A DNA stretch of 12,044 bases, taken from positions 1 to 12,044 of the forward strand of contig CAYJNO010000043.1 of the NCBI GenBank assembly GCA_964371715.1, read 5' to 3'. This document shows positions 1 through 7,726 of this stretch, in pieces. This DNA is from CAYJNO01 sp964371715 (GTDB taxonomy: Bacteria > Bacillota_I > Bacilli_A > Erysipelotrichales > Erysipelotrichaceae). A program made the position numbers and the translations under genes. Numbering within the stretch: the stretch's first letter is position 1; each line of letters starts with the position of its first letter. The notes under the pieces are model-generated. The model was not told the DNA's origin. It worked only from the letters and a program-made list of their open reading frames with translations, and did no database searches.

Positions 1-20
1 AGATAACTCGTCGCCAGGTA
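1..20 (+). rRNA. rrf: 3' end of 5S rRNA (partial)
   Basis: The segment reads GTCGCCAGG near its end, which matches the conserved 3' strand of helix I of bacterial 5S rRNA (compare ...GACGTCGCCAGGC in bacilli and ...CTGCCAGGCAT in E. coli). The preceding AGATAACTC resembles the loop E/helix IV strand. A terminator follows within a few bases, as expected at the end of an rRNA operon. Only about 20 bases are visible, so the call rests on recall of the consensus and on context. The 5' part lies outside the window. Confidence 0.72.
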
Positions 21-23
21 TTT

Positions 24-48
24 AGAACCCTTAGGGGTTCTTTTTTTT
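24..48 (+). terminator. Rho-independent terminator after 5S rRNA
   Basis: Stem AGAACCC (24-30) pairs with GGGTTCT (35-41) around a TTAG loop and runs straight into an uninterrupted T tract (41-48). It is the most GC-rich hairpin in the window. It probably ends the upstream rRNA operon and insulates cdaA from it. Confidence 0.9.
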
Positions 49-69
49 ATGTAATTATTCAATCTAATA

Positions 70-78
70 TGATATAAT
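70..78 (+). promoter_or_regulatory. Extended -10 promoter of the cdaA operon
   Basis: TGA followed by TATAAT (73-78) makes a perfect SigA -10 with the TG extension. No good -35 hexamer is seen about 17 bases upstream, which is tolerable for extended -10 promoters. Transcription would start near 84-86, giving a short leader that holds the AAGGAGG ribosome binding site (88-94) of cdaA. No riboswitch fits in such a short leader. Confidence 0.65.
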
Positions 79-100
79 ATTAAGGTTAAGGAGGCTTTTT

Positions 101-1339
101 ATGGATTACAATTTAAACTTAATCATTCAAGGAATAATGTCAATTTCAAGAATGTTATTTGATATTTTAATAGTATGGTTTGTATTATACTATGCAATAA
201 AAATCATAAGAAATAATTCAAGAACTGTTCAAATATTTAAAGGTGTAGTAGTAGTTCTTCTAGTAGAAACGGTTTCTAAAGTTTTTGGATTAACAGCGGT
301 TCAATTTATTGCATCAATGTTTGTAAATTGGGGATTTTTGGTTATAGTAATAATCTTTCAACCTGAAATAAGAAATATATTAGAAAAATTAGGGAAATCT
401 AATGTTTTTTCTTCTACATCTACTTTATCTGGCAATGAAAAAGAAAGATTAATAACTGAACTAAGTAAAGCTTGTATTAAACTTTCTAGTGATAATACAG
501 GTGCAATAATATCAATTGAACAGGGACAATCACTTCTTGATTATATAAAAACAGGAGTTGAGCTTAATTCAACTGTTACATCAGAATTACTTATTTCATT
601 ATTTGTAACTTCAACACCATTACATGATGGAGCAGTAATATTAAAAGGTGATAAAATTGCATGTGCTAGTGCTTATTTCCCGCCTACTAATTTAAAATTA
701 TCATCTAAATATGGAGCAAGACACAGAGCTGCAATCGGTATATCAGAAATTTCAGATTGTATTACATTGGTTGTATCTGAAGAAACTGGGGATATAAGTA
801 TTGCACAAAATGGAAATTTACAGTTAATTAATAAAGATGATCTTGAAATCACATTATCTAGACTTTTATATAATTCTGAAACTGAAGTAAAATCAAAAAA
901 ACATCAAGATAACAATATTTATGTTCTAAAAAAACCTTTAATTGAAGTAGAGGTAAGTGGTGACAATGAAAAAGTTAAAGTCTATGAAAAAAAACTTGAT
1001 AAAACTTCTGAAAATGTGTCAAGTGAAGATGAAGTTGTATTAATAACACCTGTAAAAAAAGAAAATAAATCGAAAATAAAAGAAAAGAAGTCGTTATTCA
1101 ATTTTAACTCAAAAAGGAAAAAGGTAGTCACTGAAAAAATAGATGACGATAGAAAAGATGAAATTATAGATGTTATAGAAAAAGATATAGATTATGATCA
1201 CAGTAGTGATGATGACATTATTATGGATTCACTTGCGACTGACTCTGATTTTGAATCAATTATCAGTTCTTTAGAAACTGAAGAAAACTTGGATAATTCT
1301 ACAAGTTATTCAAGCGATGATAAAAAGGAGGTTAAGTAG
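101..1339 (+). CDS. cdaA: Diadenylate cyclase CdaA with long charged C-terminal tail
   Basis: CdaA is the membrane-bound enzyme that joins two ATP molecules into the second messenger c-di-AMP, which governs potassium, osmolyte and cell-wall homeostasis. Seen here: three hydrophobic segments at about residues 15-36, 45-63 and 66-87, then a DAC domain (about 90-260) with the catalytic DGA motif at 176-178 (PLHDGAVI) and the ATP-binding RHR at 207-209 (GARHRAA). The start follows AAGGAGG at 88-94 with a 6-base spacer. The protein has 412 residues, against about 270 for B. subtilis CdaA; the excess is a Lys/Glu/Asp/Ser-rich, probably disordered tail from about residue 262. It is the first gene of the cdaA-cdaR-glmM operon, and its stop is one base before the cdaR start. 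The enzyme assignment is very secure; the role of the tail is unknown. Confidence 0.96.
   Translation: MDYNLNLIIQGIMSISRMLFDILIVWFVLYYAIKIIRNNSRTVQIFKGVVVVLLVETVSKVFGLTAVQFIASMFVNWGFLVIVIIFQPEIRNILEKLGKSNVFSSTSTLSGNEKERLITELSKACIKLSSDNTGAIISIEQGQSLLDYIKTGVELNSTVTSELLISLFVTSTPLHDGAVILKGDKIACASAYFPPTNLKLSSKYGARHRAAIGISEISDCITLVVSEETGDISIAQNGNLQLINKDDLEITLSRLLYNSETEVKSKKHQDNNIYVLKKPLIEVEVSGDNEKVKVYEKKLDKTSENVSSEDEVVLITPVKKENKSKIKEKKSLFNFNSKRKKVVTEKIDDDRKDEIIDVIEKDIDYDHSSDDDIIMDSLATDSDFESIISSLETEENLDNSTSYSSDDKKEVK
1325..1331 (+). promoter_or_regulatory. Ribosome binding site fixing the cdaR start
   Basis: AAGGAGG lies inside the last codons of cdaA, 9 bases before the ATG at 1341. The earlier in-frame ATG at 1317 lies upstream of this site and has no comparable site of its own, so 1341 is the start. 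Confidence 0.9.
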
Positions 1340-1340
1340 T

Positions 1341-2717
1341 ATGAAAACTAACAATAAAAGTATAAAAGATAACAAGGAAAAATTGGAAATTGCTAATCAA
1401 ATTGCCAAGCAATCAAAAAAAGTTTCTAAAAGTTATGAAAGTATCGAAGCAGGACTGTTAAAAGGTTTTAGAGTTCTTAGCTCTTATATAGATAAATGGT
1501 TATTTGATACTAAACATTTAGCTGTTGTATCACTGTTAATCTCCATTTTGATTTATACTTCAATTAATTTTGATTCGCAAACATCAATATTATCTCCACA
1601 ATTAAATAGCGAAAATACAATTACAAATGTTGAAGTGTTTGCAGAGTATAATTCAGAAGTATTTGAATTAGTAGGTTTGCCTGAAGAAGTTGATGTTAGA
1701 CTAATTGGTACTGCATCAGATGTATTATCGGCATCAAATAGAGACGGTATTGTAATTGCTGACTTGAGTGGTTACACAGAAGGCACTCATGTAATCAAAT
1801 TAGTTCCTGAAGGGTATGGAACAAGTGTTGAAGCACTATCAAGTTTACAAGAAGTTACTGTAACATTGAAGAAGAAAACCACACAATCATTTAAGGTAGA
1901 GTATGATTTTATTAATCTTGATAAAATTGATAGTAAATATGTATTAGGAACACCAAAACTAGAAATGGATAATGTTATTGTTAGAGGTTCATCTGACACA
2001 CTTGCAAGTATAGCATTTATAAAAGCTCTTATTGATGTTGAAGGTAAAATAGACGATTTTACAATTGAAGCACCACTAATTGCTTATGATTCTAAGGGGA
2101 TGCCTATTAATGTTGATATTGTTCCATCATCTATTTCAGTTTCTGTGGACATCAATACACCAAGTATTACTGTTCCTATTGTTTTACAAACGAGTGGAAG
2201 TTTGCCAGATGGTTTAGCTATTGATGATGTTACTATGGACCATACTACAATACAAATATTTGCCCCAGAGGATGTTTTATCAACTATAACATATATTCCT
2301 GTACAATTAGATTTATCAACAATTCAAAACGATACAGAAGTATTTGTTCCAGTAGTATTACCTAGTAATGTTAGTTCATCAGTTTCAAGAGTTAATTTAG
2401 ATATTACACTTGGCGATGAAGTAACAAGAGTTATTGAAAATGTACCAATAAGTTATAGAAATAATATTCAAAATATAAATAATTTAGTAACTTCAATTTC
2501 AAATGTTGATGTTGAAATTATTGGAACTGAGACAAATGTAAATAGTATAACACTAGAAGATATTGAGGTATATTTTGATATGAGTAATATAACAGTAGGT
2601 ATCGAAAATGAGTTACCATTGATTGTTGAGAGTAATAACGAACAATCATATATTAAGTTGATACCAGAGTTTAATACAATTACATTAGAAATTAATGAGG
2701 AAACAGAAGGAGAGTAA
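1341..2717 (+). CDS. cdaR: YbbR-domain protein CdaR, regulator of CdaA
   Basis: CdaR (YbbR) is a single-pass membrane protein whose extracytoplasmic YbbR domains modulate the partner cyclase CdaA. The 458-residue product has a basic, Lys/Ser-rich cytoplasmic N-terminus (1-58), one membrane segment at about 60-76 and then a beta-rich outer region. That region divides into about four repeats of 85-90 residues (roughly 93-178, 183-270, 275-357, 362-452), each ending in a V/I-alternating strand such as VTVTLKKK, ISVSVDI, VNLDITL and ITLEI. Four YbbR domains are usual for Bacillota. The cytoplasmic N-terminus is long compared with the short one usual in this family. The gene starts one base after the cdaA stop, so translational coupling is likely. 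Assignment rests on domain pattern and operon position. Confidence 0.9.
   Translation: MKTNNKSIKDNKEKLEIANQIAKQSKKVSKSYESIEAGLLKGFRVLSSYIDKWLFDTKHLAVVSLLISILIYTSINFDSQTSILSPQLNSENTITNVEVFAEYNSEVFELVGLPEEVDVRLIGTASDVLSASNRDGIVIADLSGYTEGTHVIKLVPEGYGTSVEALSSLQEVTVTLKKKTTQSFKVEYDFINLDKIDSKYVLGTPKLEMDNVIVRGSSDTLASIAFIKALIDVEGKIDDFTIEAPLIAYDSKGMPINVDIVPSSISVSVDINTPSITVPIVLQTSGSLPDGLAIDDVTMDHTTIQIFAPEDVLSTITYIPVQLDLSTIQNDTEVFVPVVLPSNVSSSVSRVNLDITLGDEVTRVIENVPISYRNNIQNINNLVTSISNVDVEIIGTETNVNSITLEDIEVYFDMSNITVGIENELPLIVESNNEQSYIKLIPEFNTITLEINEETEGE
2707..2712 (+). promoter_or_regulatory. Ribosome binding site fixing the glmM start
   Basis: AAGGAG sits within the last codons of cdaR, 6 bases before the ATG at 2719. 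The in-frame ATG at 2695 would add eight residues ahead of the conserved N-terminus and lies upstream of this site. Confidence 0.88.
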
Positions 2718-2718
2718 A

Positions 2719-4056
2719 ATGGGGAAATATTTTGGAACAGATGGAATCAGAGGAGAGATTAATAAAAATTTAACTGCTAATATGGCATTTAAAGTAGGAG
2801 AATACATTGGGTATTATTGTAAAAAAAATAATATTGTACCTAATATAGTTATTGGAAAAGATACTAGACAATCTAGTTCAATGCTTGAGTCTGCAATTGC
2901 AGCTGGTGCAAGTTCAACAGGTGTAAATAGTTTCTTAATAGGCTATTGCCCAACACCATGTGTTTCATTTAATGTTAATAAAAATAACTTTAGTTTCGGA
3001 ATTATGATATCAGCAAGTCATAATCCATATCATGATAATGGAATTAAAATATTTAATTCAAAAGGATATAAACTAGAAGAGATTATAGAAAATGAAATAG
3101 AAAACTACATAGACGGAAAAATAGACATTGAATACGCTAGAAATGACGCTATAGGTTGTATAGAAACTTATCAAGAAGGTATGAAATCATATTTGGATAA
3201 TTTAGTTGATATGTTTAAAATTGATTTAACAGGATTTAGAGTTTTGGTTGATTGTTCAAATGGTAGTGCAAGCATGAGTGCAGAATATGTATTGAAGAAA
3301 TTAAATGCAACTTGTACTATCATATGTGATCAACCTGATGGCCTAAATATCAACAAAGATTGTGGGTCTACACATATTGAAAAATTAGAAAAAAATATGA
3401 TTGTTGGTGAGTATGATTTAGGACTTTCATTCGATGGGGATGCTGATAGATTAATAGCTGTTACACCTAGCGGAAGAATAATTGATGGAGATCATATATT
3501 ATATATCTTAGGGAAATATATGTTAGAAAAAAATCAGTTAAATAAAAATGTAATTGTAACTACGGTTATGGCAAACATAGGATTATTAAAAGCGTTAGAC
3601 GAATCAAATGTGAAATATATTCAAACACCAGTTGGTGATAAATATGTTTTTGAACAGTTAAATAATAATGATTATTCACTTGGAGGTGAACAATCTGGAC
3701 ATATTATTTTACCAGAATACTCAGTATCTGGAGATGGTTTATTGACTGCTCTAAAGTTAATTGAAGTTATAATAAAATCAAAAATAAATATTAATGATTT
3801 AGTAAAAGATTTAACAATTTATCCACAAGTTCTAAAAAATATAAGAGTTTTAGATAAAGAAAAATCAATGAATGATAGAGAAATGTTAGCATTAGTAAAT
3901 AAAATATCTAAAGAATTAGGTAATAATGGTCAAATTTTAGTACGCTGTAGTGGTACTGAGCCATTAGTTAGAGTAATGGTAGAAGCGTCATCATCAGAGT
4001 TATGTGAAAAATACGCTAATAGTGTGATTGAAATTATTAAGAGTAATAACAAATAA
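2719..4056 (+). CDS. glmM: Phosphoglucosamine mutase GlmM
   Basis: GlmM interconverts glucosamine-6-phosphate and glucosamine-1-phosphate, the step leading to UDP-GlcNAc for peptidoglycan; it acts in the cytoplasm. The 445-residue length is typical. All hallmark motifs are present: N-terminal FGTDGIRG (5-12), the phosphoserine loop ISASHNP with the catalytic Ser100, the Mg2+ loop DGDADR (Asp239, Asp241, Asp243), the sugar-binding GGEQSGH (322-328) and the phosphate-binding RCSGTEP (409-415). The ATG is preceded by AAGGAG and lies one base after the cdaR stop, giving the classic cdaA-cdaR-glmM cluster. In B. subtilis and other Bacillota GlmM binds CdaA and lowers c-di-AMP synthesis, so the co-transcription here is functionally sensible. 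The stop codon lies inside the hairpin at 4051-4082. Confidence 0.97.
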   Translation: MGKYFGTDGIRGEINKNLTANMAFKVGEYIGYYCKKNNIVPNIVIGKDTRQSSSMLESAIAAGASSTGVNSFLIGYCPTPCVSFNVNKNNFSFGIMISASHNPYHDNGIKIFNSKGYKLEEIIENEIENYIDGKIDIEYARNDAIGCIETYQEGMKSYLDNLVDMFKIDLTGFRVLVDCSNGSASMSAEYVLKKLNATCTIICDQPDGLNINKDCGSTHIEKLEKNMIVGEYDLGLSFDGDADRLIAVTPSGRIIDGDHILYILGKYMLEKNQLNKNVIVTTVMANIGLLKALDESNVKYIQTPVGDKYVFEQLNNNDYSLGGEQSGHIILPEYSVSGDGLLTALKLIEVIIKSKININDLVKDLTIYPQVLKNIRVLDKEKSMNDREMLALVNKISKELGNNGQILVRCSGTEPLVRVMVEASSSELCEKYANSVIEIIKSNNK

Positions 4057-4082
4057 GATAATTATTTATAATTATCTTATTT
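4051..4082 (+). terminator. Perfect AT-rich hairpin at the glmM stop, before ligA
   Basis: A 14-base arm (4051-4064) is exactly complementary to 4069-4082 around a TTTA loop, with a single G-C pair (4057/4076). The downstream arm ends in T bases that continue to 4084, just ahead of the ligA ribosome binding site. It could be a weak intrinsic terminator or attenuator between the cdaA and ligA blocks, or an mRNA processing or stability element. The low GC content of the stem and the short T tail make full termination doubtful. The structure is seen; the function is inferred. Confidence 0.55.
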
Positions 4083-4084
4083 TT

Positions 4085-4089
4085 AGGAG
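4085..4089 (+). promoter_or_regulatory. Ribosome binding site fixing the ligA start
   Basis: AGGAG is followed after 5 bases by the ATG at 4095. The in-frame GTG at 4089 overlaps the site itself, so it cannot be the start served by it. Confidence 0.8.
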
Positions 4090-4094
4090 TGATA

Positions 4095-6071
4095 ATGAAA
4101 GAAAAGATAAAAAAATTAAGAGAATTAATTGAAAAATATAATTATGAATATCATGTTGAAGATAATCCTTCAATTAGTGATATTGAATTTGATAGATTAT
4201 TTAATGAACTAATAAATCTAGAAAATGAATACCCAGAATATTATGATGAAAATTCGCCAACACAAAGAGTAGGCGGTATTGTTATTGATGACTTTAAAAA
4301 AATTAAGCATCAAAAACCAATGTTATCATTAGGAAATGTATTTAGTAAAGAAGAGTTAAAGTTATGGTCGAGTAAAATAGAAGTAATTGATCCTAATGTA
4401 GAATACTGTGTTGAACTAAAAATAGATGGATTAGCCATGTCATTAGTTTACAATGAAGGAACACTAAACTATGCTGTAACAAGAGGCGATGGAGAAACAG
4501 GCGAAGATGTAACAAATAATATAAAAACAATAAAATCAGTTCCTCTTAAAATAAATAATAAAAATGATGTCGAAATACGTGGTGAAGTGTTTATGCCCAA
4601 AAAAAGCTTTGAAAGAATAAATAGAGAAAGAGAGAAACTTAGTGAACCTTTATTTGCTAATCCACGTAATGCTGCAGCAGGTAGCATAAGGCAATTAGAT
4701 TCAAAAGTAGTATCAAAAAGAGGATTAGATATGTTTTCTTATCATCTAGTTGATGCATTATCTCTTGGAATAGATAATCACTATGATTCATTCAAATGGT
4801 TAAAAGATCAAGGATTTAAAATAAATAATGAATATAAGTTGTTTAAATCAATTGATGATGTTTATAATTATATTAAGTATATTGAAGATAATAGGGATAA
4901 ATTAGAATATGAAATAGATGGAATGGTAATAAAAGTAAATAGTTATAATCTACAGGAGAAATTAGGATTTACATCAAGAATACCAAAATGGGCAACAGCA
5001 TATAAATTCAAAGCTCAAGAAATTGAAACATTATTAGAAGACATATTTATAACAATAGGAAGAACTGGAAAAGCGACACCAAATGCAAAATTAAAATCTG
5101 TAATATTAGCAGGATCAAAAGTATCTTTTGCTTCATTACATAATGAAGACATGATTAAAGAAAAAGATATTAGAATTAATGATATAGTTACAGTTAGAAA
5201 AGCAGGAGATATAATACCTGAAGTTGTAAAAAGCAACATATCACTAAGAAAAAAAGAGTCAGTTCCTTATCTATTTCCTGAGGAATGTCCAGAATGTAAC
5301 CATAAGTTAATTAGATATGAAAATGAAGCTGCTCATTACTGTATTAATAGTAATTGTAAAGCTAAAATAATTGAATCAATTGCATATTATGCAAGTAGAG
5401 ATTGTATGAATATTGAAGGTATGGGTGCTCGTAACGTAGAAATTTTATATCATAATAAAATTATAAATAGTATTGTTGATTTGTATTTGCTACATGAAAA
5501 GAAAAATGAAATATTAACTATAGAAGGTTTTGGCGAAAAATCATTTGAAAAACTGATAGAATCAATTGAAAAGAGTAAAAGTAATAGTGTAGAAAAATTA
5601 ATTTGTGCACTAGGAATAAGACAAATTGGTGAAAAAGCATCAAAAGTATTAGCAAAAGAATATAGAAGTTTAAATAATATTATGAATGCAAGTACAGATG
5701 AACTAATAAATATAAAAGATATGGGTAAAATATCAGCTAAATCATTATTTGATTACTTCAATGATGAAGCTAACAAAGATATTATCAATAAATTAATTGA
5801 ATTTGGAGTAAATATAGATTATATACAAACAGAAGAAAAACAATCAATATTTACTAATAAAACAGTTGTTTTAACAGGTACATTAGAAAATATAGATCGA
5901 AAGGAAGCCATAAAAATTCTTGAGGTAAATGGAGCAAAAATTTCAAGTAGTGTTTCAAAAAATACAAATTATTTAATTTGTGGTTCAAATGCAGGTTCAA
6001 AGCTTATTAAAGCACAAGACCTAAATATTCCTATTATAACAGAAGATGAATTTTTAAGTGAAATTAAGTAA
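4095..6071 (+). CDS. ligA: NAD-dependent DNA ligase LigA
   Basis: LigA seals nicks in duplex DNA, including those between Okazaki fragments, using NAD+ as AMP donor. The 658-residue protein has the full domain order. The N-terminal Ia domain carries YNYEYH (15-20) and DxEFDRL. The adenylation domain has KxDG at Lys109 (LKIDG), the adenylated residue, plus TRGDGETGEDVT (129-140) and NPRNAAAGS (189-197). Next come the OB fold around KWATAYKF (298-305), a zinc finger with Cys398, Cys401, Cys416 and Cys421, helix-hairpin-helix repeats (about 430-580) and a C-terminal BRCT domain (about 584-658, with VVLTGTL). Nothing is missing. In many Bacillota ligA follows pcrA; here it directly follows glmM across a 38-base gap holding a hairpin. 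It is followed after 11 bases by gatC. Confidence 0.98.
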   Translation: MKEKIKKLRELIEKYNYEYHVEDNPSISDIEFDRLFNELINLENEYPEYYDENSPTQRVGGIVIDDFKKIKHQKPMLSLGNVFSKEELKLWSSKIEVIDPNVEYCVELKIDGLAMSLVYNEGTLNYAVTRGDGETGEDVTNNIKTIKSVPLKINNKNDVEIRGEVFMPKKSFERINREREKLSEPLFANPRNAAAGSIRQLDSKVVSKRGLDMFSYHLVDALSLGIDNHYDSFKWLKDQGFKINNEYKLFKSIDDVYNYIKYIEDNRDKLEYEIDGMVIKVNSYNLQEKLGFTSRIPKWATAYKFKAQEIETLLEDIFITIGRTGKATPNAKLKSVILAGSKVSFASLHNEDMIKEKDIRINDIVTVRKAGDIIPEVVKSNISLRKKESVPYLFPEECPECNHKLIRYENEAAHYCINSNCKAKIIESIAYYASRDCMNIEGMGARNVEILYHNKIINSIVDLYLLHEKKNEILTIEGFGEKSFEKLIESIEKSKSNSVEKLICALGIRQIGEKASKVLAKEYRSLNNIMNASTDELINIKDMGKISAKSLFDYFNDEANKDIINKLIEFGVNIDYIQTEEKQSIFTNKTVVLTGTLENIDRKEAIKILEVNGAKISSSVSKNTNYLICGSNAGSKLIKAQDLNIPIITEDEFLSEIK

Positions 6072-6082
6072 AAGGAGAAAAT

Positions 6083-6367
6083 ATGAAAATTGATGAATTG
6101 AATATATTAGCAAATCAATTAATGTTTAAAGTGAAAGAGGATGAAGTTGAGAATTTAGAGAATGATTTTAATACATTTTTAAAACAAGTAAAATTATTAG
6201 AAAAAATCAATACAGATGATACTATAGAAATGGTAAGACCATTTGATGAAGAAACAAATTATCTAAGAGATGATGAAGTTAAGAATGTAATCTCCATCGA
6301 AGATGTTTTATTAAATGCACCTAAAAGAGAAAATGAATACTTTTCAGTGCCTAAGGTGATAAAATAA
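6083..6367 (+). CDS. gatC: Glu/Asp-tRNA amidotransferase subunit C
   Basis: GatC is the small subunit that wraps around and stabilises the GatA-GatB pair in tRNA-dependent amidation. The 94 residues match the family in length and show the typical acidic helical N-terminus, the middle motif P-F-D-E-E-T-N-Y-LRDDEV (about 54-66) and the C-terminal LNAP...YFSVPKVI. The ATG follows AAAGGAG (6071-6077) by 5 bases. The stop overlaps the gatA start by one base (TAATG), so the two are probably translationally coupled. Confidence 0.93.
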   Translation: MKIDELNILANQLMFKVKEDEVENLENDFNTFLKQVKLLEKINTDDTIEMVRPFDEETNYLRDDEVKNVISIEDVLLNAPKRENEYFSVPKVIK

Positions 6368-7725
6368 TGGATATGAATTTATATAATAAAATAATGAAGG
6401 CTCAAAGTGATACAAATTGCTTTGTTACTATAATTGAAAATGAAAAAATAGGGAAAAGTGAATCCAATATTTATTATGCAGCAAAGGATAATGTTAATAC
6501 TAAGGGTGTGAAAACAACTGCTTCTAGTAAAATTTTAGAAAACTATATTCCAGTTTATGATGCAACTATTATAACGAAATTAAACAGTTCAGGTGCTGTC
6601 TTAGTAGGAAAAACTAGTATGGATGAGCTTGGAATGGGTGGAACTAATTTATCTGCAGCAACAGGTCCAGTTTTAAATCCATGGGACACAACAAGAATAT
6701 CAGGAGGATCAAGTGGAGGTAGTGCTGCTTTAGTAGCAACAGGTGCGGTTGATTTAGCTATTGGAACAGATACAGGAGACTCAATTAGAAAACCAGCCGC
6801 TTTTTGTGGTGTTGTAGGTATTAAACCAACATACGGTAGAATATCAAGATATGGAATTATCCCATATGCTTCTAGTTTAGATCATGTAGGGTTTTTCACA
6901 AATAATATAAATAATGCTGCTAAATTTTTAAGTATTTTATCAGGAAGAGATGAATTAGATATGACTTCAAGTTTTGAAACTGTAGCTAATTTTGAAAATA
7001 ATTTAAATTCGAATTTAAAAGGAAAAAAAATTGCTGTATTAAAAAATGTTTATGATTTAATAAAAGACAATACAATTAAATCATCTTTTGATAATATAAT
7101 AAAAGAGTTTGAATCAAAAGGTGTAAAAGTTGAAATGATAAGTTTAAATGAAGATTTATTAAAAGTTGTCTATCCTACATATATGATCATTGCAAATTGT
7201 GAAGCAAGTGCTAACCATTCAAACTTAGATTCTATTAGGTTTGGAGTCCAAAAAGATGGGGATGATACGACAGAAATTATGATTAATTCAAGAACTGAAG
7301 GATTAAGCTATAATATTAGAAAAAGATTTATTTTTGGATCATATGGATTACATGAAAGCAATCAATCGTACATATTCAAAAAAGCACAGAAAATTAGAAG
7401 ATTAATTGTAAATGAGTATAATGATAAGTTTAAAGAATTTGATGCAGTATTATCACTTGCTAATTTAGATGAAGCACCAAAAATAGATAATGTTAGTATC
7501 TATGATGAAATGAGTAATGAATATTTAATAGGTGAAAATCACTTAGTTCTATCAAATTTTAATGGATACCCAAGTATTACATTGCCATTGTGCTTTAAAA
7601 ATAATATGCCTATTGGAATTAATGTAACTTCAAAGCATTTTGAAGAACAAACAATGCTAAATATTGCACTTGCAATTGAGGAAATCACTAACTTAAAAAA
7701 TTTAGTTGCAAAGGAGAGCAAGTAA
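6367..7725 (+). CDS. gatA: Glu/Asp-tRNA amidotransferase subunit A
   Basis: GatA is the amidase subunit: it hydrolyses glutamine and passes the ammonia through a channel to GatB. The amidase-signature triad can be placed as Lys40 (AAKDNV), cis-Ser115 (GGSSGGSA) and nucleophile Ser139 (DTGDSIRKPAA). The spacings of 75 and 24 residues equal those of S. aureus GatA (Lys79, Ser154, Ser178 as I recall). At 452 residues it is shorter than the usual ~485, with about 39 residues missing ahead of the Lys. Two departures: the near-universal DTGGS reads DTGDS, and the C-terminal GPTAP-type segment is replaced by a divergent one (SLANLDEAP). It still ends in a PIGINV..FEEQTML-like amidase tail, so an active enzyme is likely. 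The start ATG overlaps the gatC stop, with AAGGTGAT (6353-6360) upstream. Confidence 0.95.
   Translation: MDMNLYNKIMKAQSDTNCFVTIIENEKIGKSESNIYYAAKDNVNTKGVKTTASSKILENYIPVYDATIITKLNSSGAVLVGKTSMDELGMGGTNLSAATGPVLNPWDTTRISGGSSGGSAALVATGAVDLAIGTDTGDSIRKPAAFCGVVGIKPTYGRISRYGIIPYASSLDHVGFFTNNINNAAKFLSILSGRDELDMTSSFETVANFENNLNSNLKGKKIAVLKNVYDLIKDNTIKSSFDNIIKEFESKGVKVEMISLNEDLLKVVYPTYMIIANCEASANHSNLDSIRFGVQKDGDDTTEIMINSRTEGLSYNIRKRFIFGSYGLHESNQSYIFKKAQKIRRLIVNEYNDKFKEFDAVLSLANLDEAPKIDNVSIYDEMSNEYLIGENHLVLSNFNGYPSITLPLCFKNNMPIGINVTSKHFEEQTMLNIALAIEEITNLKNLVAKESK
7711..7716 (+). promoter_or_regulatory. Ribosome binding site fixing the gatB start
   Basis: AAGGAG near the end of gatA lies 10 bases before the ATG at 7727. 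The earlier in-frame ATG at 7706 is upstream of it and would add seven residues (MQRRASN) before the conserved GatB N-terminus. Confidence 0.87.
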
Positions 7726-7726
7726 T

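Noticed and set aside
49..100. c-di-AMP (ydaO-type) or other riboswitch before cdaA
   Set aside because: The leader after the promoter is only about 15 bases and holds no conserved aptamer elements.
987..994. A8 tract in the CdaA tail as a possible phase-variation switch
   Set aside because: A8 runs also occur in glmM and gatA core regions (for example near 7023), so they simply reflect AT-rich composition; nothing marks this one as a contingency locus.
1317..1340. Earlier start for cdaR overlapping cdaA
   Set aside because: The AAGGAGG site is at 1325-1331, downstream of that ATG; the ATG at 1341 has proper spacing.
1787..1999. Minus-strand reading frame opposite cdaR
   Set aside because: It lies wholly within a well-supported gene, has no ribosome binding site and its product looks like no protein family; an antisense shadow.
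4469..5239. Minus-strand reading frames opposite ligA (4469-4687 and 5015-5239)
   Set aside because: Both mirror conserved ligase domains and give Leu/Ser/Phe-rich strings typical of the complement of AT-rich coding DNA.
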